DNA of 64,000 bases from Paenibacillus peoriae (GCF_022531965.1 NZ_CP092831.1:5613001-5677000), one strand, 5' to 3'; counted from the first letter of the stretch, positions 26,327 to 35,822 are shown. Notes: generated by a model not told the origin, from the letters alone. Translations and numbers: made by a program.

Positions 26327-26479
26327 TCAAGTAGATGCTTCAAGGGATGAAAGCGCCCATCCCCCCAACCCATGACTGTGGACATCGCTAGGATCTTCCA
26401 TAGGAGGGGTAACGGGTGGAAAATTCAACAGGATAAAAACATTAAATGCGAGCAGAGAAAAAACGATCTTTTTTATCAT
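26327..26479 (-). CDS. Candidate signalling propeptide (AloP/AimP-like) overlapping the receptor gene
   Basis: A 50-codon gene starting at the ATG at 26479 inside the 3' end of the receptor gene, in another frame, with 38 bp of overlap; GGAGAGG lies 12 nt upstream. The product begins like a secretion signal (MIKKIVFSLLAFNVFILLNF). A Pro-rich link and a tail that includes HSHGLGGWALSSLEAST follow. This is the propeptide layout of RRNPP systems, where a short C-terminal piece is released outside, re-imported and bound by the TPR receptor. The exact mature peptide cannot be read from sequence; the C-terminal half is the likely source. Confidence 0.72.
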   Translation of the reverse strand: MIKKIVFSLLAFNVFILLNFPPVTPPMEDPSDVHSHGLGGWALSSLEAST

Positions 26480-27842
26480 GGATGTACTCTACCTCTCCAA
26501 GTAAGTTTTTATATTCCTCTTTGTCCTGAGAAGTGGCAGTATGCCGATACTTTTCAAATAATCCTACACATTTGATGGTGACAGGATTACCATTCAGCAC
26601 GACGGAATAAGAAAGGCTCTCAAGCAAGAATTTCATACCTTTGGTATAACGGTGTTTGTTGAGATCATAACAAGCCATCTCTGCCAAAAATCGTGCATAG
26701 AGATCTGCTGACATTTGCTCCGTATAAGTGCCTACCTTAACATGCTGATCTGCAAATGCCTCAATTTGTTTTTCAAAACGTTGCAGTACATGGTCTACAT
26801 TAAAATCATAACGGTTGGCCGCTACCATAATTTTATGTAACCCCACGAGAATTTCGCCTTCGTTTTTTTCCAAATAATCTACATACTGTGGAATCACATC
26901 CAGACTGCCGGACATCAACTGGTATAAATACCCGTTGGCCTCAGCCCAGTTGCTACAAAGGGCCTTCAAACGCCGAGCTTCTTCCGTATCCTCTTGCACC
27001 CAGCTCAAATCAGAGTATAGGGATACAAATTCCAGTGCCTTCTGATAATCCCCGCGCTCATCCCACACCCCGGCACGCAGCACGTAAGAATATACAATAT
27101 ACATAAACAAAGGACCCTTAGGTTCCTTGCCACGCTCCGGTCTTCTGGTATTTCCGTATTTTTGCTCGTATTGTACCTTGGCTTTTTGAGCCATTTTTTC
27201 AGCATACCATTCTACTTTATCCCAACGCCGCAAGGAGGCATAGGTATTAGCCAAGTCTCTTAAGGCATCCAGTTGGTCTGCTTCACCCAGTCGGTCCACA
27301 AAGCTTTCGAAATGTGTGGCTGACCATAAATTTTCGTCCTGGTCATCACCAACGGCAATCGTAAATAAACGGTATTGGCAGAGCGCCAGACGCTCTGAAT
27401 GTTGGTACTTCTCACTTTCCGAAACATTTTTATAAATAATTGCAGCAGCCTCGAGCTTACCTTCGCTGAATAATTCTTCTGCTGTCTCAAACAAAGCTGG
27501 GGCGTATATGAGATAGTCCATCATAAACTCCACGACTTGCTTAATACAATCCAGTTTGTTCAGCTCTGCACAGCGATGCAAAAAGGGACGAACCCGTCGC
27601 CAATTCGGTGCCGTATTCCGTATAAATTCATCAATGTATAACTCATAGAGGCTCCCTTCTTCAAGCCCCATGCCTGCACCAATCCTATCCAACAGCAGCA
27701 TCGCAATCGGACGATTACCGTTAATAATGGCACTGATCGTTCCTGCATTAATACCTGTGTTCTCCCCAAACTTACTAATCGTAATTCCTTCTCGTCTGAT
27801 GTACTGTTCCAGCTCTGCGCGAATTGTGGTTGTTTCCTTCAA
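26442..27842 (-). CDS. AimR/AloR-like peptide receptor (HTH plus TPR)
   Basis: The TTG at 27842 is chosen because GGGGG lies 8 nt upstream; a GTG at 27851 is the other choice. The ~466-residue protein has an N-terminal HTH (about 5-60: ITISKFGENTGINAGTISAIING). A long helical TPR-like array follows, with repeats such as FETAEELFSEGKLEAAAIIY and WDKVEWYAEKMAQK. This is the RRNPP plan of AimR and of the AloR family described in P. polymyxa. The overlapping propeptide gene supports a peptide-sensing role. No prophage genes lie around it. Target genes are unknown. Confidence 0.82.
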   Translation of the reverse strand: MKETTTIRAELEQYIRREGITISKFGENTGINAGTISAIINGNRPIAMLLLDRIGAGMGLEEGSLYELYIDEFIRNTAPNWRRVRPFLHRCAELNKLDCIKQVVEFMMDYLIYAPALFETAEELFSEGKLEAAAIIYKNVSESEKYQHSERLALCQYRLFTIAVGDDQDENLWSATHFESFVDRLGEADQLDALRDLANTYASLRRWDKVEWYAEKMAQKAKVQYEQKYGNTRRPERGKEPKGPLFMYIVYSYVLRAGVWDERGDYQKALEFVSLYSDLSWVQEDTEEARRLKALCSNWAEANGYLYQLMSGSLDVIPQYVDYLEKNEGEILVGLHKIMVAANRYDFNVDHVLQRFEKQIEAFADQHVKVGTYTEQMSADLYARFLAEMACYDLNKHRYTKGMKFLLESLSYSVVLNGNPVTIKCVGLFEKYRHTATSQDKEEYKNLLGEVEYIHDKKDRFFSARI

Positions 27843-27888
27843 ACCAGGCACCCCCAGGGATTACTTGCATGATTACAATACAAAAAAA

Positions 27889-27942
27889 GAAAATTCCCGT
27901 GAATATTCCCTTAATTATACAAAAGAAAGCTCGCTTAGCCAA
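27889..27942 (-). promoter_or_regulatory. Promoter of the AimR-like gene
   Basis: On the minus strand TTGGCT (27937-27942) and a perfect TATAAT (27914-27919) are 17 bp apart. Just downstream two GGGAATWTT words occur (about 27889-27910), which might bind the regulator. Confidence 0.55.
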
Positions 27943-28055
27943 CCGCTCCAGTAAATTTATATCAAAAAATTCAATAATTCTCCGAATTGCCGTATACTAC
28001 GGGGAGGTGAGCCGAGCAGCTACACCCAATCGGTACGCAGGAAAGGATACGACAA

Positions 28056-28301
28056 ATGGACAACACCCCTACAGCAGAACAAGAAATTGCACAATGGATG
28101 GTCGCGCAGATCCGTGAAGTGGGCACCCTGAAACAAGAAGATGCAATTGCATATGTACGCTCTAAGTATGGAGAGCAGTATGTGTTTATAAGCGAGCATG
28201 GTCATGTATCTCTGGAAAAAGACATCAAAAAAGCATTTCGCAAGCTTCATGGTGGCAGAATCGCCTGGGATCGTGACGGATTTCTCTGGGCCTGGACTTA
28301 A
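28056..28301 (+). CDS. DUF6953-like small protein
   Basis: An 81-residue cytosolic protein with EQEIAQWMVAQIREVGTL, QEDAIAYVRSKYGEQYVFI and a C-terminal WDRDGFLWAW. The layout resembles a small winged-helix-like fold of a conserved Firmicute family (DUF6953). AGGAAAGG precedes the ATG. It is monocistronic with its own terminator and divergent from the AimR-like gene. Function unknown. Confidence 0.75.
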   Translation: MDNTPTAEQEIAQWMVAQIREVGTLKQEDAIAYVRSKYGEQYVFISEHGHVSLEKDIKKAFRKLHGGRIAWDRDGFLWAWT

Positions 28302-28306
28302 CAAGC

Positions 28307-28337
28307 AAAAGCATCTGCCCTAGGCAGGTGCTTTTTT
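28307..28337 (+). terminator. Terminator after the DUF6953-like gene
   Basis: AAGCATCTGCC and GGCAGGTGCTT pair with one G-U wobble around a 3-nt loop and are followed by six T residues. Confidence 0.85.
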
Positions 28338-28343
28338 AATGAT

Positions 28344-29303
28344 TTATCCATATATCCTCTGAAGTCGGTTAATTTCTTCCTTCACAAACTGTCGGAGTAT
28401 TACAGGCTCCACAACTTCAACCCTGCCAATCCAATCCATAGCATCGCGGCAGGCCGCTTCATAACTATACATGTTGACCGTTAGAATGAAATGAGTGCCT
28501 TCCTGTACAGACTGGATGATTTCCATCCTTTTCGCTATGATTTCCGCTTGCTTCTTATTCGTTCGGATCAGAACGGGATAGTATTCTTTCTCTGCACAAA
28601 GCTGCTTAAACGCGGTTTCTTGTCTCATCCAATGATGCTCCAGCGAAAAATCCTCCGGAACCTCAAAGACTTCCGCAGACGGCTGAACCTCCTTGATTCG
28701 CTCACACTTAAAGGTCCGAACCTCCCGCCCAACTTCACAGAAGGCAATGAGGTACCAATCTCCTTTTTTCACCACAAGTCCGTAGGGATGCACATGACGG
28801 GAAGAACAGATTCCGTCAGCTTTTTCATATTGAATGTTTATTTTATGGGACCCCCACACCGCAGCTCTTACGGACTCAAGACAAGGAATGGCTATACGTT
28901 CCGTCCACCACGGCGTATCATCAAAATAAAACCGCGCTTTGGCTTTCTTAATATCGGACTGATACGAGTCTGGCATCGTCTGTTCCAGTTTGAGCAGAGC
29001 ATTCTTTAACTTCAAACCCGATTCCGTGGGCCCGCCTGTATAAATGCCCATCCCTGTTAAATACAACTGAATGACATCCCCGCCATTCAACTGTTTCAGG
29101 TTCGCCGTATAACCCTCCATTAAATAAATTCCGCCCTTCGGGCCGGAAGCGGTAACAATCGGAACGCCGGCTTCAGCCAGGAGGTCGATATCCCTGTAGA
29201 TGGAGCGTACAGAGGTTTCCAGTGCCAACGCCAATTCCTTGGCTTTCATTCTCCCTCTAGATTCGATACATAATAAAATCGCGATTAAACGATGCAGTCT
29301 CAC
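28344..29303 (-). CDS. YafY-type regulator (HTH plus WYL domain)
   Basis: The start is set at the GTG at 29303, 7 nt after GGAGG; an ATG at 29309 is the alternative. The ~319-residue protein has a DeoR-like winged helix at its N-terminus (RMKAKELALALETSVRSIYR, then GPKGGIYLMEGY) and a WYL domain (about 125-220: RHVHPYGLVVKKGDWYLIAF), followed by a WCX-like end. WYL regulators sense nucleic-acid or small ligands. It is divergent from the oxidoreductase gene across about 110 bp, so that gene is a plausible target. Confidence 0.88.
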   Translation of the reverse strand: MRLHRLIAILLCIESRGRMKAKELALALETSVRSIYRDIDLLAEAGVPIVTASGPKGGIYLMEGYTANLKQLNGGDVIQLYLTGMGIYTGGPTESGLKLKNALLKLEQTMPDSYQSDIKKAKARFYFDDTPWWTERIAIPCLESVRAAVWGSHKINIQYEKADGICSSRHVHPYGLVVKKGDWYLIAFCEVGREVRTFKCERIKEVQPSAEVFEVPEDFSLEHHWMRQETAFKQLCAEKEYYPVLIRTNKKQAEIIAKRMEIIQSVQEGTHFILTVNMYSYEAACRDAMDWIGRVEVVEPVILRQFVKEEINRLQRIYG

Positions 29304-29415
29304 AATCATTCCTCCACAATAGATGGTTAACCCGAATTGAAAAGATAATGCAACGATTGTTGACACCCTGTTGGCAGTAATAGGTGTGTATCATAGAAGT
29401 AAAGGGGTGTAATGG

Positions 29416-30363
29416 ATGATGAATATTGGAATATTGGGGACGGGATTCGGCGCGTATCATGCCTCACTGTTAAACAACCATCCCAAAGTAAACAGAATCA
29501 CGGTATTTGGAAGGAACGAAACCAAGCTACAAAAGCTGAAAGAGGAGCTAAACGTAGAAGTCACACAAAATATAGAGGATATTCTGCTGGACCCAGACGT
29601 GGATATCGTCGATCTATGCCTGCCCTCCCAGCTGCATAGGTCCTATGCCGTGGATGCGCTGAAGCACGGTAAGCATGTATTTTGTGAAACACCGGTTTGC
29701 TTTGATCTCGAAGACGCTCTTCTTATGCAACAAGCTGAGAAGCAATATGGCAAAAAGATTCTGGTCAACCAGTTCATTAAGTTTGATCCCGCCTATACCT
29801 ATCTGTATGAGGCATACCGCCAACAGAAATATGGGAAGCTCGTCTCCTTATCTTTGAAAAGAGAAACGCCTCCTCTGTGGGGGGATCTTGGACTAAACTC
29901 CATTCCTACTCAGTTCATGATTCATGAACTGGATTTATTGACCTGGCTATTAGACCCCTGTGATCCATATACAGTCTGGGGTACAGAAGTTACCCATCCT
30001 GAACAAGCACAGGTTCGGGCTCACTTTCAGCATCGGGATACATTCACAGAAGTCATCGCCTCATCCCACATGCCGGGAAGCTACTCATTCACAGTGGCCT
30101 ATGAGGCTTATTTTGAAAAGGCCAAGCTGGTATTTCATGAAAGCGACGAAAACGATCTTATACCTACCGCATTATATGAGTATACCGCATCGGGACAGCA
30201 AAAAATCAACCTCGAATCTGCCAATCCATATGAAAAAAGTTTGGATCATGCACTTGAATGCTTTGGCGGACATTCGGAAAGCCTGATTCCACTGGAATCG
30301 GCTGTACAAGCGCTGAAAGTGGCTGTTGAGATTAAAAGCAGACTGGGGCAAGCCCAGCGTTAA
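29416..30363 (+). CDS. Gfo/Idh/MocA-family oxidoreductase
   Basis: A 315-residue NAD(P)-dependent dehydrogenase. The N-terminal Rossmann domain starts MMNIGILGTGFGAYHASLL, and the family motif VDIVDLCLPSQLHRSYAVDALKHGKHVFCETP follows in two halves with the conserved ETP. The C-terminal alpha/beta domain carries the substrate. AAAGGGGTG lies upstream of the double ATG. The substrate (a sugar, inositol or similar polyol) is not predictable. It is divergent from the WYL regulator, which may control it. Confidence 0.88.
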   Translation: MMNIGILGTGFGAYHASLLNNHPKVNRITVFGRNETKLQKLKEELNVEVTQNIEDILLDPDVDIVDLCLPSQLHRSYAVDALKHGKHVFCETPVCFDLEDALLMQQAEKQYGKKILVNQFIKFDPAYTYLYEAYRQQKYGKLVSLSLKRETPPLWGDLGLNSIPTQFMIHELDLLTWLLDPCDPYTVWGTEVTHPEQAQVRAHFQHRDTFTEVIASSHMPGSYSFTVAYEAYFEKAKLVFHESDENDLIPTALYEYTASGQQKINLESANPYEKSLDHALECFGGHSESLIPLESAVQALKVAVEIKSRLGQAQR

Positions 30364-30410
30364 CCCCGTATTTTTTCTTATGCCTGTTCTTATCTACGGA
30401 AATCAGCTTC

Positions 30411-31427
30411 CTATAAGGAAGCTGTATCCGCAGGCAAGGAAACTTCGTCCGCGTAGTTCGTTGCCATAATCTTGGCTACCCCTGCCGGGTCGGTCGTCTG
30501 CCCCAACGCCCACATCATTTTCGTCACCAGCGCTTCCGTTGTCATGTCATACCCCGGAATAACGCCCTTCTCCAGTACCTTTTGCCCCACTTCGTAAATC
30601 GTCAAATCCCCGCCCTCATAAGGACATTGAGTAGTCACGACAATACTCATACCGTCCTTCATCAGCTCCTCGATTTTGCTGATCAGGCTTCTTTCTTTAA
30701 AAGGAACGCCACCCATACCAAAGCCCTCAATGACGATACCTTTATAGCCCAAGCCCTGAATGGCATCGAAAATCGCCGGATTCGTACCCGGAATCAGCCT
30801 GAGCAGAAATACCTCCGAAGCATACCCGTCGTTGTATGGGTGACGAGCGGTACCGCGATTTGCAAATACGCCCTCCGTATAGACCACCTTACCGTTCTCC
30901 ACGAGTCCGATATACGGATAGTTAATACTCTCAAAAGCATTATAGCTGCGTGTTCTGATCTTCGAGCTGCGGCTGCCGTTAATAATTTTGCCGTTAAACA
31001 CGACAAAAACCCCGGCCACCTCGCCACATGCGGTCAGGAATGAGTCAATTACATTTTTTTTGGAATCGCTGTGCTCCGCCAAAATGGAAACCTGCGAACC
31101 TGTCACGACGACGGGTTTGTCTACGGTTCCCAGCATGAAGCTCAAGGCTGAAGCCGTATAAGCCATCGTATCCGTGCCGTGTGCAATGACAATACCGTCG
31201 TATTGATCGAGCGAACGATGTACCATCCGGGCGATAGAAGCCCAATCCTCAGGTTGTGTATTTGTGCTATCAATGCTCATCAGATTATGGGCATCAATCT
31301 CGCAAATCTCCTTCAGCTCCGGAATTTCCGCCAAAATATTTTCAGCCGATTGGGTCGGTGTCAGGCCGTTTTCCTGATAGGAGGAAGAAATGGTCCCTCC
31401 GGTATTAATGAACAAAACCTTTTTCAT
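30411..31427 (-). CDS. ansA: L-asparaginase (type I-like)
   Basis: A 338-residue cytosolic enzyme that hydrolyses asparagine to aspartate and ammonia. The N-terminal catalytic Thr lies in LFINTGGTIS (Thr12), and the second Thr-Asp motif is AHGTDTMAYTAS. No signal peptide is present, which fits the cytosolic type. It stands alone, convergent with the oxidoreductase gene. Confidence 0.92.
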   Translation of the reverse strand: MKKVLFINTGGTISSSYQENGLTPTQSAENILAEIPELKEICEIDAHNLMSIDSTNTQPEDWASIARMVHRSLDQYDGIVIAHGTDTMAYTASALSFMLGTVDKPVVVTGSQVSILAEHSDSKKNVIDSFLTACGEVAGVFVVFNGKIINGSRSSKIRTRSYNAFESINYPYIGLVENGKVVYTEGVFANRGTARHPYNDGYASEVFLLRLIPGTNPAIFDAIQGLGYKGIVIEGFGMGGVPFKERSLISKIEELMKDGMSIVVTTQCPYEGGDLTIYEVGQKVLEKGVIPGYDMTTEALVTKMMWALGQTTDPAGVAKIMATNYADEVSLPADTASL

Positions 31428-31537
31428 ATGCCAATGTTCCTTCCCGATTACATCTTCACTGTATTGTTCTTAGAATTTATCATGAATAAGTGTGATAAGC
31501 TACTTTGCAATGGAAAAGAATTGGTGATATGGGGGCC

Positions 31538-31600
31538 AAAAAAGCACGACAAACAAGCGCGGGCTTTCCTTCCTCCTGCGACTTGTCTAACGTGCTTTTT
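31538..31600. terminator. Terminator after the amino-acid ABC operon
   Basis: Long imperfect inverted repeat: AAAAAGCACG near 31538-31548 and CGTGCTTTTT at 31591-31600, with an inner ACAAACAAG/CTTGTCT stem. On the minus strand it ends in a T-run, beyond the ATPase gene. Confidence 0.6.
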
Positions 31601-31657
31601 ACTATAGGTGCAATACTCTACAGCGCTGCACATACCTATAACCCATCTACGTACTTC

Positions 31658-32425
31658 TTATGGGGATACAGGCTGCTCCTGTGGCGCTCTCTGTACCAAC
31701 GCTTTGCCCAGAAACTGCCGTGTCCGTTCTTCCTTCGGATTGGTGAAAAACTGCTCGACGGGTCCCTGCTCCACGATCACGCCATGCTCCATTAGTACAA
31801 CCCGATCCGCTACATCTCTCGCAAAACCAAGCTCATGTGTGACAATAATCATCGTATTGCCTTCACTCGCCACCTTTTGAATCACGGACAGCACTTCATC
31901 CACCAATTCAGGATCAAGTGAGGATGTCGGTTCATCGAACAACAACACCTGTGGATTTAGTGCTAAAGCACGGGCAATCGCAACTCGCTGCTGCTGTCCA
32001 CCCGAAAGCTGGGCAGGATAATAAGTCATACGATCCTTTAACCCGACCTTTTCCAGAATGCCTTCACTGATCTCTCTCGCCTGCTTACGATCCAGCTTTT
32101 TCACACTGGTCAGACCAATCATCACATTGTGGAGTGCATTCAAATTTTTAAACAACTGATATTGCTGAAATACCATTGCCGTTGCCATCCGTAGTCCGAG
32201 AATGTCCTTTTTTCCCGCCTTGGCGGCATCGACCTTTACACCGTCAATTTCAATAACACCACTGGTCGGCTGTTCCAAAAAATTAATGCTGCGCAGCAGC
32301 GTGGACTTCCCCGATCCGCTTGGGCCCAGGATCACTACGACTTCTCCCTTGCCTACCGTCAGGTCTATGCCCTTCAACACGTGATGCTGTCCAAAATGCT
32401 TATGAATTTGATGAAGTTGAATCAT
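31658..32425 (-). CDS. Polar amino-acid ABC importer ATPase (probably cystine)
   Basis: The ATG at 32425 ([20 protein letters not shown]) fits the family N-terminus; a GTG at 32437 is an alternative. The ~255-residue GlnQ/TcyC-type ATPase has Walker [10 protein letters not shown], signature LSGGQQQR, Walker [13 protein letters not shown] and the H-loop [15 protein letters not shown]. It overlaps the permease gene end by a few bases on the operon's 3' side. It powers uptake with the adjacent permease and binding protein. Confidence 0.92.
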   Translation of the reverse strand: MIQLHQIHKHFGQHHVLKGIDLTVGKGEVVVILGPSGSGKSTLLRSINFLEQPTSGVIEIDGVKVDAAKAGKKDILGLRMATAMVFQQYQLFKNLNALHNVMIGLTSVKKLDRKQAREISEGILEKVGLKDRMTYYPAQLSGGQQQRVAIARALALNPQVLLFDEPTSSLDPELVDEVLSVIQKVASEGNTMIIVTHELGFARDVADRVVLMEHGVIVEQGPVEQFFTNPKEERTRQFLGKALVQRAPQEQPVSP

Positions 32426-32429
32426 ACCC

Positions 32430-33146
32430 TTACTCACTTCTTTCGTAAATTCGAATACGCTTCTCCAGCACGACAAGCCCGCGCTCAATAATAATGCACA
32501 CCAACCAGTAAATCAGAGACACCGCAACATATACCTCAAAAAAAGCCAACGCTCGCGCGCCCATAATTTTAGCCTGTCCCATCATATCGACGACACCGAT
32601 CATAAAAATAAAAGACGTATCCTTCACCGTACTGATCAGCGTGTTTCCCAAATTGGGCAAAGCGACCGTCAACGCCTGCGGCAATACAATTTTGAGCATA
32701 ATTTGTGTTTGGCTCATACCGATGGAATTAGCAGCCTCAAATTGTCCCCGGTCGACTGAATGAATCGCCGCCCGGAACGTCTCCGACAAATATCCTCCGA
32801 GGTTCAATGAAAATGAGAGCAACGCAAACAGCTCGGGCGGAATGACATAGACATTGAATTGCTGTAAGAATCCATACTCGCTCTGGAAATAATACAGAAA
32901 CTTGGGTATTCCGTAATATACGAGAAACAGCTGCACAATGAGCGGTGTTCCCCGAATGTACGAGACATACAACGTAGACAATGGCGCCAAGACAGGCACC
33001 TTGTATATTCGGATTAAGGCCGTAGCTAACCCGATGATCCCACCCAGCAGCATGGACACAAACGCAATCCATAAGGTCACGGGGAGATACTCGACGATCT
33101 GGGGAAGGCTTTTCAGCATATAATCAAGATCAAACAGCTTTTCCAT
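32430..33146 (-). CDS. Polar amino-acid ABC importer permease
   Basis: A 238-residue HisM/TcyB-type permease with about five spans. The typical YVSYIRGTPLIVQLFLVYYG segment and the EAA loop AANSIGMSQTQIMLKIVLPQAL contact the ATPase. It is the middle gene of a binding protein-permease-ATPase operon. Confidence 0.93.
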   Translation of the reverse strand: MEKLFDLDYMLKSLPQIVEYLPVTLWIAFVSMLLGGIIGLATALIRIYKVPVLAPLSTLYVSYIRGTPLIVQLFLVYYGIPKFLYYFQSEYGFLQQFNVYVIPPELFALLSFSLNLGGYLSETFRAAIHSVDRGQFEAANSIGMSQTQIMLKIVLPQALTVALPNLGNTLISTVKDTSFIFMIGVVDMMGQAKIMGARALAFFEVYVAVSLIYWLVCIIIERGLVVLEKRIRIYERSE

Positions 33147-33176
33147 AGGAACCCCACTTTACCCTTTACATTGTTA

Positions 33177-33986
33177 TTACTGAGGAATAAATTCTCCACC
33201 TGTCCACTGTTCAGACAATTTTTTCAGTGTTCCGTCCGCTTTCAACTCTTTAATAATCGGGTCGATTTTAGCTTTCAGCTCTTCGCCCTGCTTATCCTTT
33301 TTGAACACCAGGTTGATGTTATCGCTTTGCACCGGCTCGCCCACAGCTTCCACCTGCAAACCTTCCTTCTTGATCGTTGCCGCCGCCATAACCGGATCAT
33401 TCACATAAGCGTCCACTCGGCCATTTTGCACGTCTTGAAGGTTATCGGACGAAGTGCCTGTATCATTGTATTTTAAAATAATTTTATTCCCATTCTTCGC
33501 ATTATACTGTTCCAGCAACTGTGTGTAGGAGTCGCCTACCGAGGCTGCTACCTTCTTGCCTTCCAAATCCTTGAGGGAATGAATATCCGTTCTACCCTTT
33601 TTCACAATAATAACCGACTGAGCCGAGAAATAGGACTCATCCGAGAACAAATACTTCTTCTCACGTTCAGGATTTTTGGCAACTTCATCTGCGATCATCT
33701 GAACTTTATTCGAATCCAGGGCAAGGAATATCGCATCCCAACCCGAAGGTACAAATTCAATCTTATACCCGTCCAGCTTCTTGTCGATCTCCTTGACTAC
33801 TTCCACATCGTATCCGGTCAGCTCATTTTTATCATTCGTAAAGGCAAACGGTGGGTAGTCATTTTGTGTGCCGACATAGATGACCTTATCCCCCGATGCC
33901 GCATCCTTCGAGGAACATCCACTCAAGGCACCCGTTAATAACACAAGAGATAGGCCAATCGCTGCTACCAAAGCAGATTTCTTCAT
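33177..33986 (-). CDS. Amino-acid-binding lipoprotein (probably cystine)
   Basis: A 269-residue solute-binding lipoprotein with signal and lipobox LLTGALSGC (lipidated Cys about residue 24). The SBP_bac_3 fold has GTQNDYPPFAFTNDKNELTG, the catalogue motif GYDVEVVKEI and the second-lobe DAYVNDPVMAA. Overall it is most like the cystine binders TcyA/TcyK, but glutamine or arginine cannot be excluded. AAAAAGGGG precedes the ATG and a near-consensus promoter lies 49 bp upstream. Confidence 0.88.
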   Translation of the reverse strand: MKKSALVAAIGLSLVLLTGALSGCSSKDAASGDKVIYVGTQNDYPPFAFTNDKNELTGYDVEVVKEIDKKLDGYKIEFVPSGWDAIFLALDSNKVQMIADEVAKNPEREKKYLFSDESYFSAQSVIIVKKGRTDIHSLKDLEGKKVAASVGDSYTQLLEQYNAKNGNKIILKYNDTGTSSDNLQDVQNGRVDAYVNDPVMAAATIKKEGLQVEAVGEPVQSDNINLVFKKDKQGEELKAKIDPIIKELKADGTLKKLSEQWTGGEFIPQ

Positions 33987-34034
33987 ATTATGACATCCCC
34001 TTTTTAATATCCAAGTAATTTACTATGATTTTAT

Positions 34035-34062
34035 ATTATAACGGGTTATTCAAATAATACAA
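34035..34062 (-). promoter_or_regulatory. Promoter of the amino-acid ABC operon
   Basis: TTGTAT (34057-34062) and TATAAT (34035-34040) on the minus strand, 16 bp apart. No clear CymR-type palindrome was seen. Confidence 0.6.
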
Positions 34063-34102
34063 CAAGTAAATTTCATATTGATTATTTAGCTATATGTTGC
34101 AC

Positions 34103-34125
34103 AAAAAAAGGACCCTTGCGGGTCC
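34103..34125 (-). terminator. Terminator of the first NikABCDE-like operon
   Basis: GGACCC and GGGTCC form a perfect 6-bp GC-rich stem with a 4-nt loop. Seven T residues follow on the minus strand. It begins 5 bp after the last stop codon. Confidence 0.85.
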
Positions 34126-34129
34126 ACTG

Positions 34130-34939
34130 TTATCCATGAAGCGGAAAACGCTCTGCTGGATGTTCCGGCAAAATGGACGAGATCAACCGTCGTACAGCCG
34201 GATGAGCAGATTCAAAAATCTGATCCTTCTCATCACAGCGCTCGATCAATCTCCCCTGCTCCATCACAGCAATGCCATCGCAGACAGCATAAGCTGCCCG
34301 AATATCATGCGTGATGAACAGATATGACAATCCAAACGAAGATTTCAGTTCTCCCAGCAGGGATAAAATGTGCATCTGGTGAACCATATCCAGACTGCTG
34401 ACGGACTCATCCAGCACGATCAGCTTTGGTTTGAGCGCAATCGCCCGTGCGATGTTGATCCGCTGCAATTGTCCGCCGCTGAATTGATGCGGATATTTAA
34501 TCCGATCCTCTGGCTTGAGGCCAACCCGTTCCAGCAGGCTTTCGACTGTTCTTTTTTGTTCCTGCACCGATAACCGTTCGTAATTGTCCAAAGGCTCCCC
34601 AATAATCTGCCCAGCGGTCATTCGGGGGTTTACAGCAGAGTAGCAGTCCTGAAATACGACCTGCATATCCCGTCGCAGTCCCCTGAGGACCTGGGGACTC
34701 GCATTATAAATGTCCTGTCCCTGGAACAGAACCTGACCCTCCTGCGGCTTCTCCAGCCCTAGAATAACCTTGCCCAGCGTGCTTTTACCAGCTCCACTGG
34801 TTCCAAGTAAGCCCAGGCAAAATCCACTTTCTATAGTAAGCGAAACGTTAGCCAACACAGGGGGACGTGGTTCAGAGCGGCCCAGCCATTTGCGCCTTCC
34901 ATAGCTATGGGTTACTTCCTTCACTTGTAGCATGCGCAT
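34130..34939 (-). CDS. NikE-like ABC ATPase, first metal/peptide importer
   Basis: A 269-residue OppF/NikE-type ATPase: Walker A GTSGAGKST, Q-loop in MQVVFQDCYSAVNPRMTAGQ, signature FSGGQLQR, Walker B LIVLDESVSSLD, and a short C-terminal OppF-like tail. It is the last gene of the five-gene Fur-box operon and pairs with the NikD-like ATPase encoded 38 bp upstream. Confidence 0.9.
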   Translation of the reverse strand: MRMLQVKEVTHSYGRRKWLGRSEPRPPVLANVSLTIESGFCLGLLGTSGAGKSTLGKVILGLEKPQEGQVLFQGQDIYNASPQVLRGLRRDMQVVFQDCYSAVNPRMTAGQIIGEPLDNYERLSVQEQKRTVESLLERVGLKPEDRIKYPHQFSGGQLQRINIARAIALKPKLIVLDESVSSLDMVHQMHILSLLGELKSSFGLSYLFITHDIRAAYAVCDGIAVMEQGRLIERCDEKDQIFESAHPAVRRLISSILPEHPAERFPLHG

Positions 34940-34977
34940 TCGCTCCCCTTTTGAAAGTGTGACCGTCGAACAGGCGA

Positions 34978-35802
34978 CTAACCACCTACCTGATTCATGC
35001 CCCGAAGGGACAACTTGGGTCTGACATGCAGCAGCATTTTCGTATATTCATCCTGCGGGTGATCGAACAACTGATGGACCTCAGCCTGCTCAACAATGCG
35101 ACCATGCTGCATGACAGCCACTTCATCCGCCAATTGGGAAATGACGCCCAGATCATGCGAGATCAGCAAAATGGACGTATTGTATTCCGTACGCAAGCGA
35201 TCCAGCTCTCTCAGCACCTGTAGCTGATTGACCACATCAAGCGCCGTCGTTGGTTCATCGGCAATAACCACTGCTGGCCGCAGGCACATAGAAATGGCGA
35301 TCATGACCCGTTGCAGCATCCCGCCACTCAACTGAAACGAATAACGCTTCATCAGCTTGGCTGGATCGGGCAAATTCATATTTTCCAGAGCCGTTATGGC
35401 AAGCTCATGGGCCTGTCGTTTGGTTAATCCGGTGTGCGTGCGGACCGTTTCCATAAACTGAGCTCCGATCGTATACACTGGCGTAAAGGCACTCATCGGA
35501 TTTTGCATAATAAACGCGATTTCCTTGCCCCGAATACGGCGCATCTCCTCGGCCACCATTCCGTTCAGCTCACGCCCGTTCAGACGGACACTACCTTCCA
35601 CGTCCATCGTCTGGCGATCCAGCAATTGGAGCAACGCTTTACAAGTCACGGTTTTGCCGCTTCCACTCTCGCCGACAAGACCCAGAACTTGTCCCCTTCT
35701 CAGCTCAAAATGAGTTGGCTCCAGCAGAGACACCGCTCCTGCATCGGTTTTGAGCTTCACCTGTAAGTCGCTGACCTCCAGCACCTTCGCCCTGTCGTCC
35801 AT
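34978..35802 (-). CDS. NikD-like ABC ATPase, first importer
   Basis: A 274-residue DppD/NikD-type ATPase: Walker A GESGSGKT, Q-loop IAFIMQNPMSAFTPVYTIG, signature LSGGMLQR, Walker B VVIADEPTTALD. NikD-like enzymes typically have the LSGGMLQR and NPMTAF forms. It lies 20 bp after the second permease gene and supplies energy jointly with the NikE-like subunit. Confidence 0.9.
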   Translation of the reverse strand: MDDRAKVLEVSDLQVKLKTDAGAVSLLEPTHFELRRGQVLGLVGESGSGKTVTCKALLQLLDRQTMDVEGSVRLNGRELNGMVAEEMRRIRGKEIAFIMQNPMSAFTPVYTIGAQFMETVRTHTGLTKRQAHELAITALENMNLPDPAKLMKRYSFQLSGGMLQRVMIAISMCLRPAVVIADEPTTALDVVNQLQVLRELDRLRTEYNTSILLISHDLGVISQLADEVAVMQHGRIVEQAEVHQLFDHPQDEYTKMLLHVRPKLSLRGMNQVGG

Positions 35803-35822
35803 CGTTGTAACTCACTCCTGTT

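Noticed and set aside
26327..27842. Prophage arbitrium (AimR-AimP) locus
   Set aside because: No phage structural, integrase or lysis genes lie around it, so a chromosomal AloR-type system is more likely.
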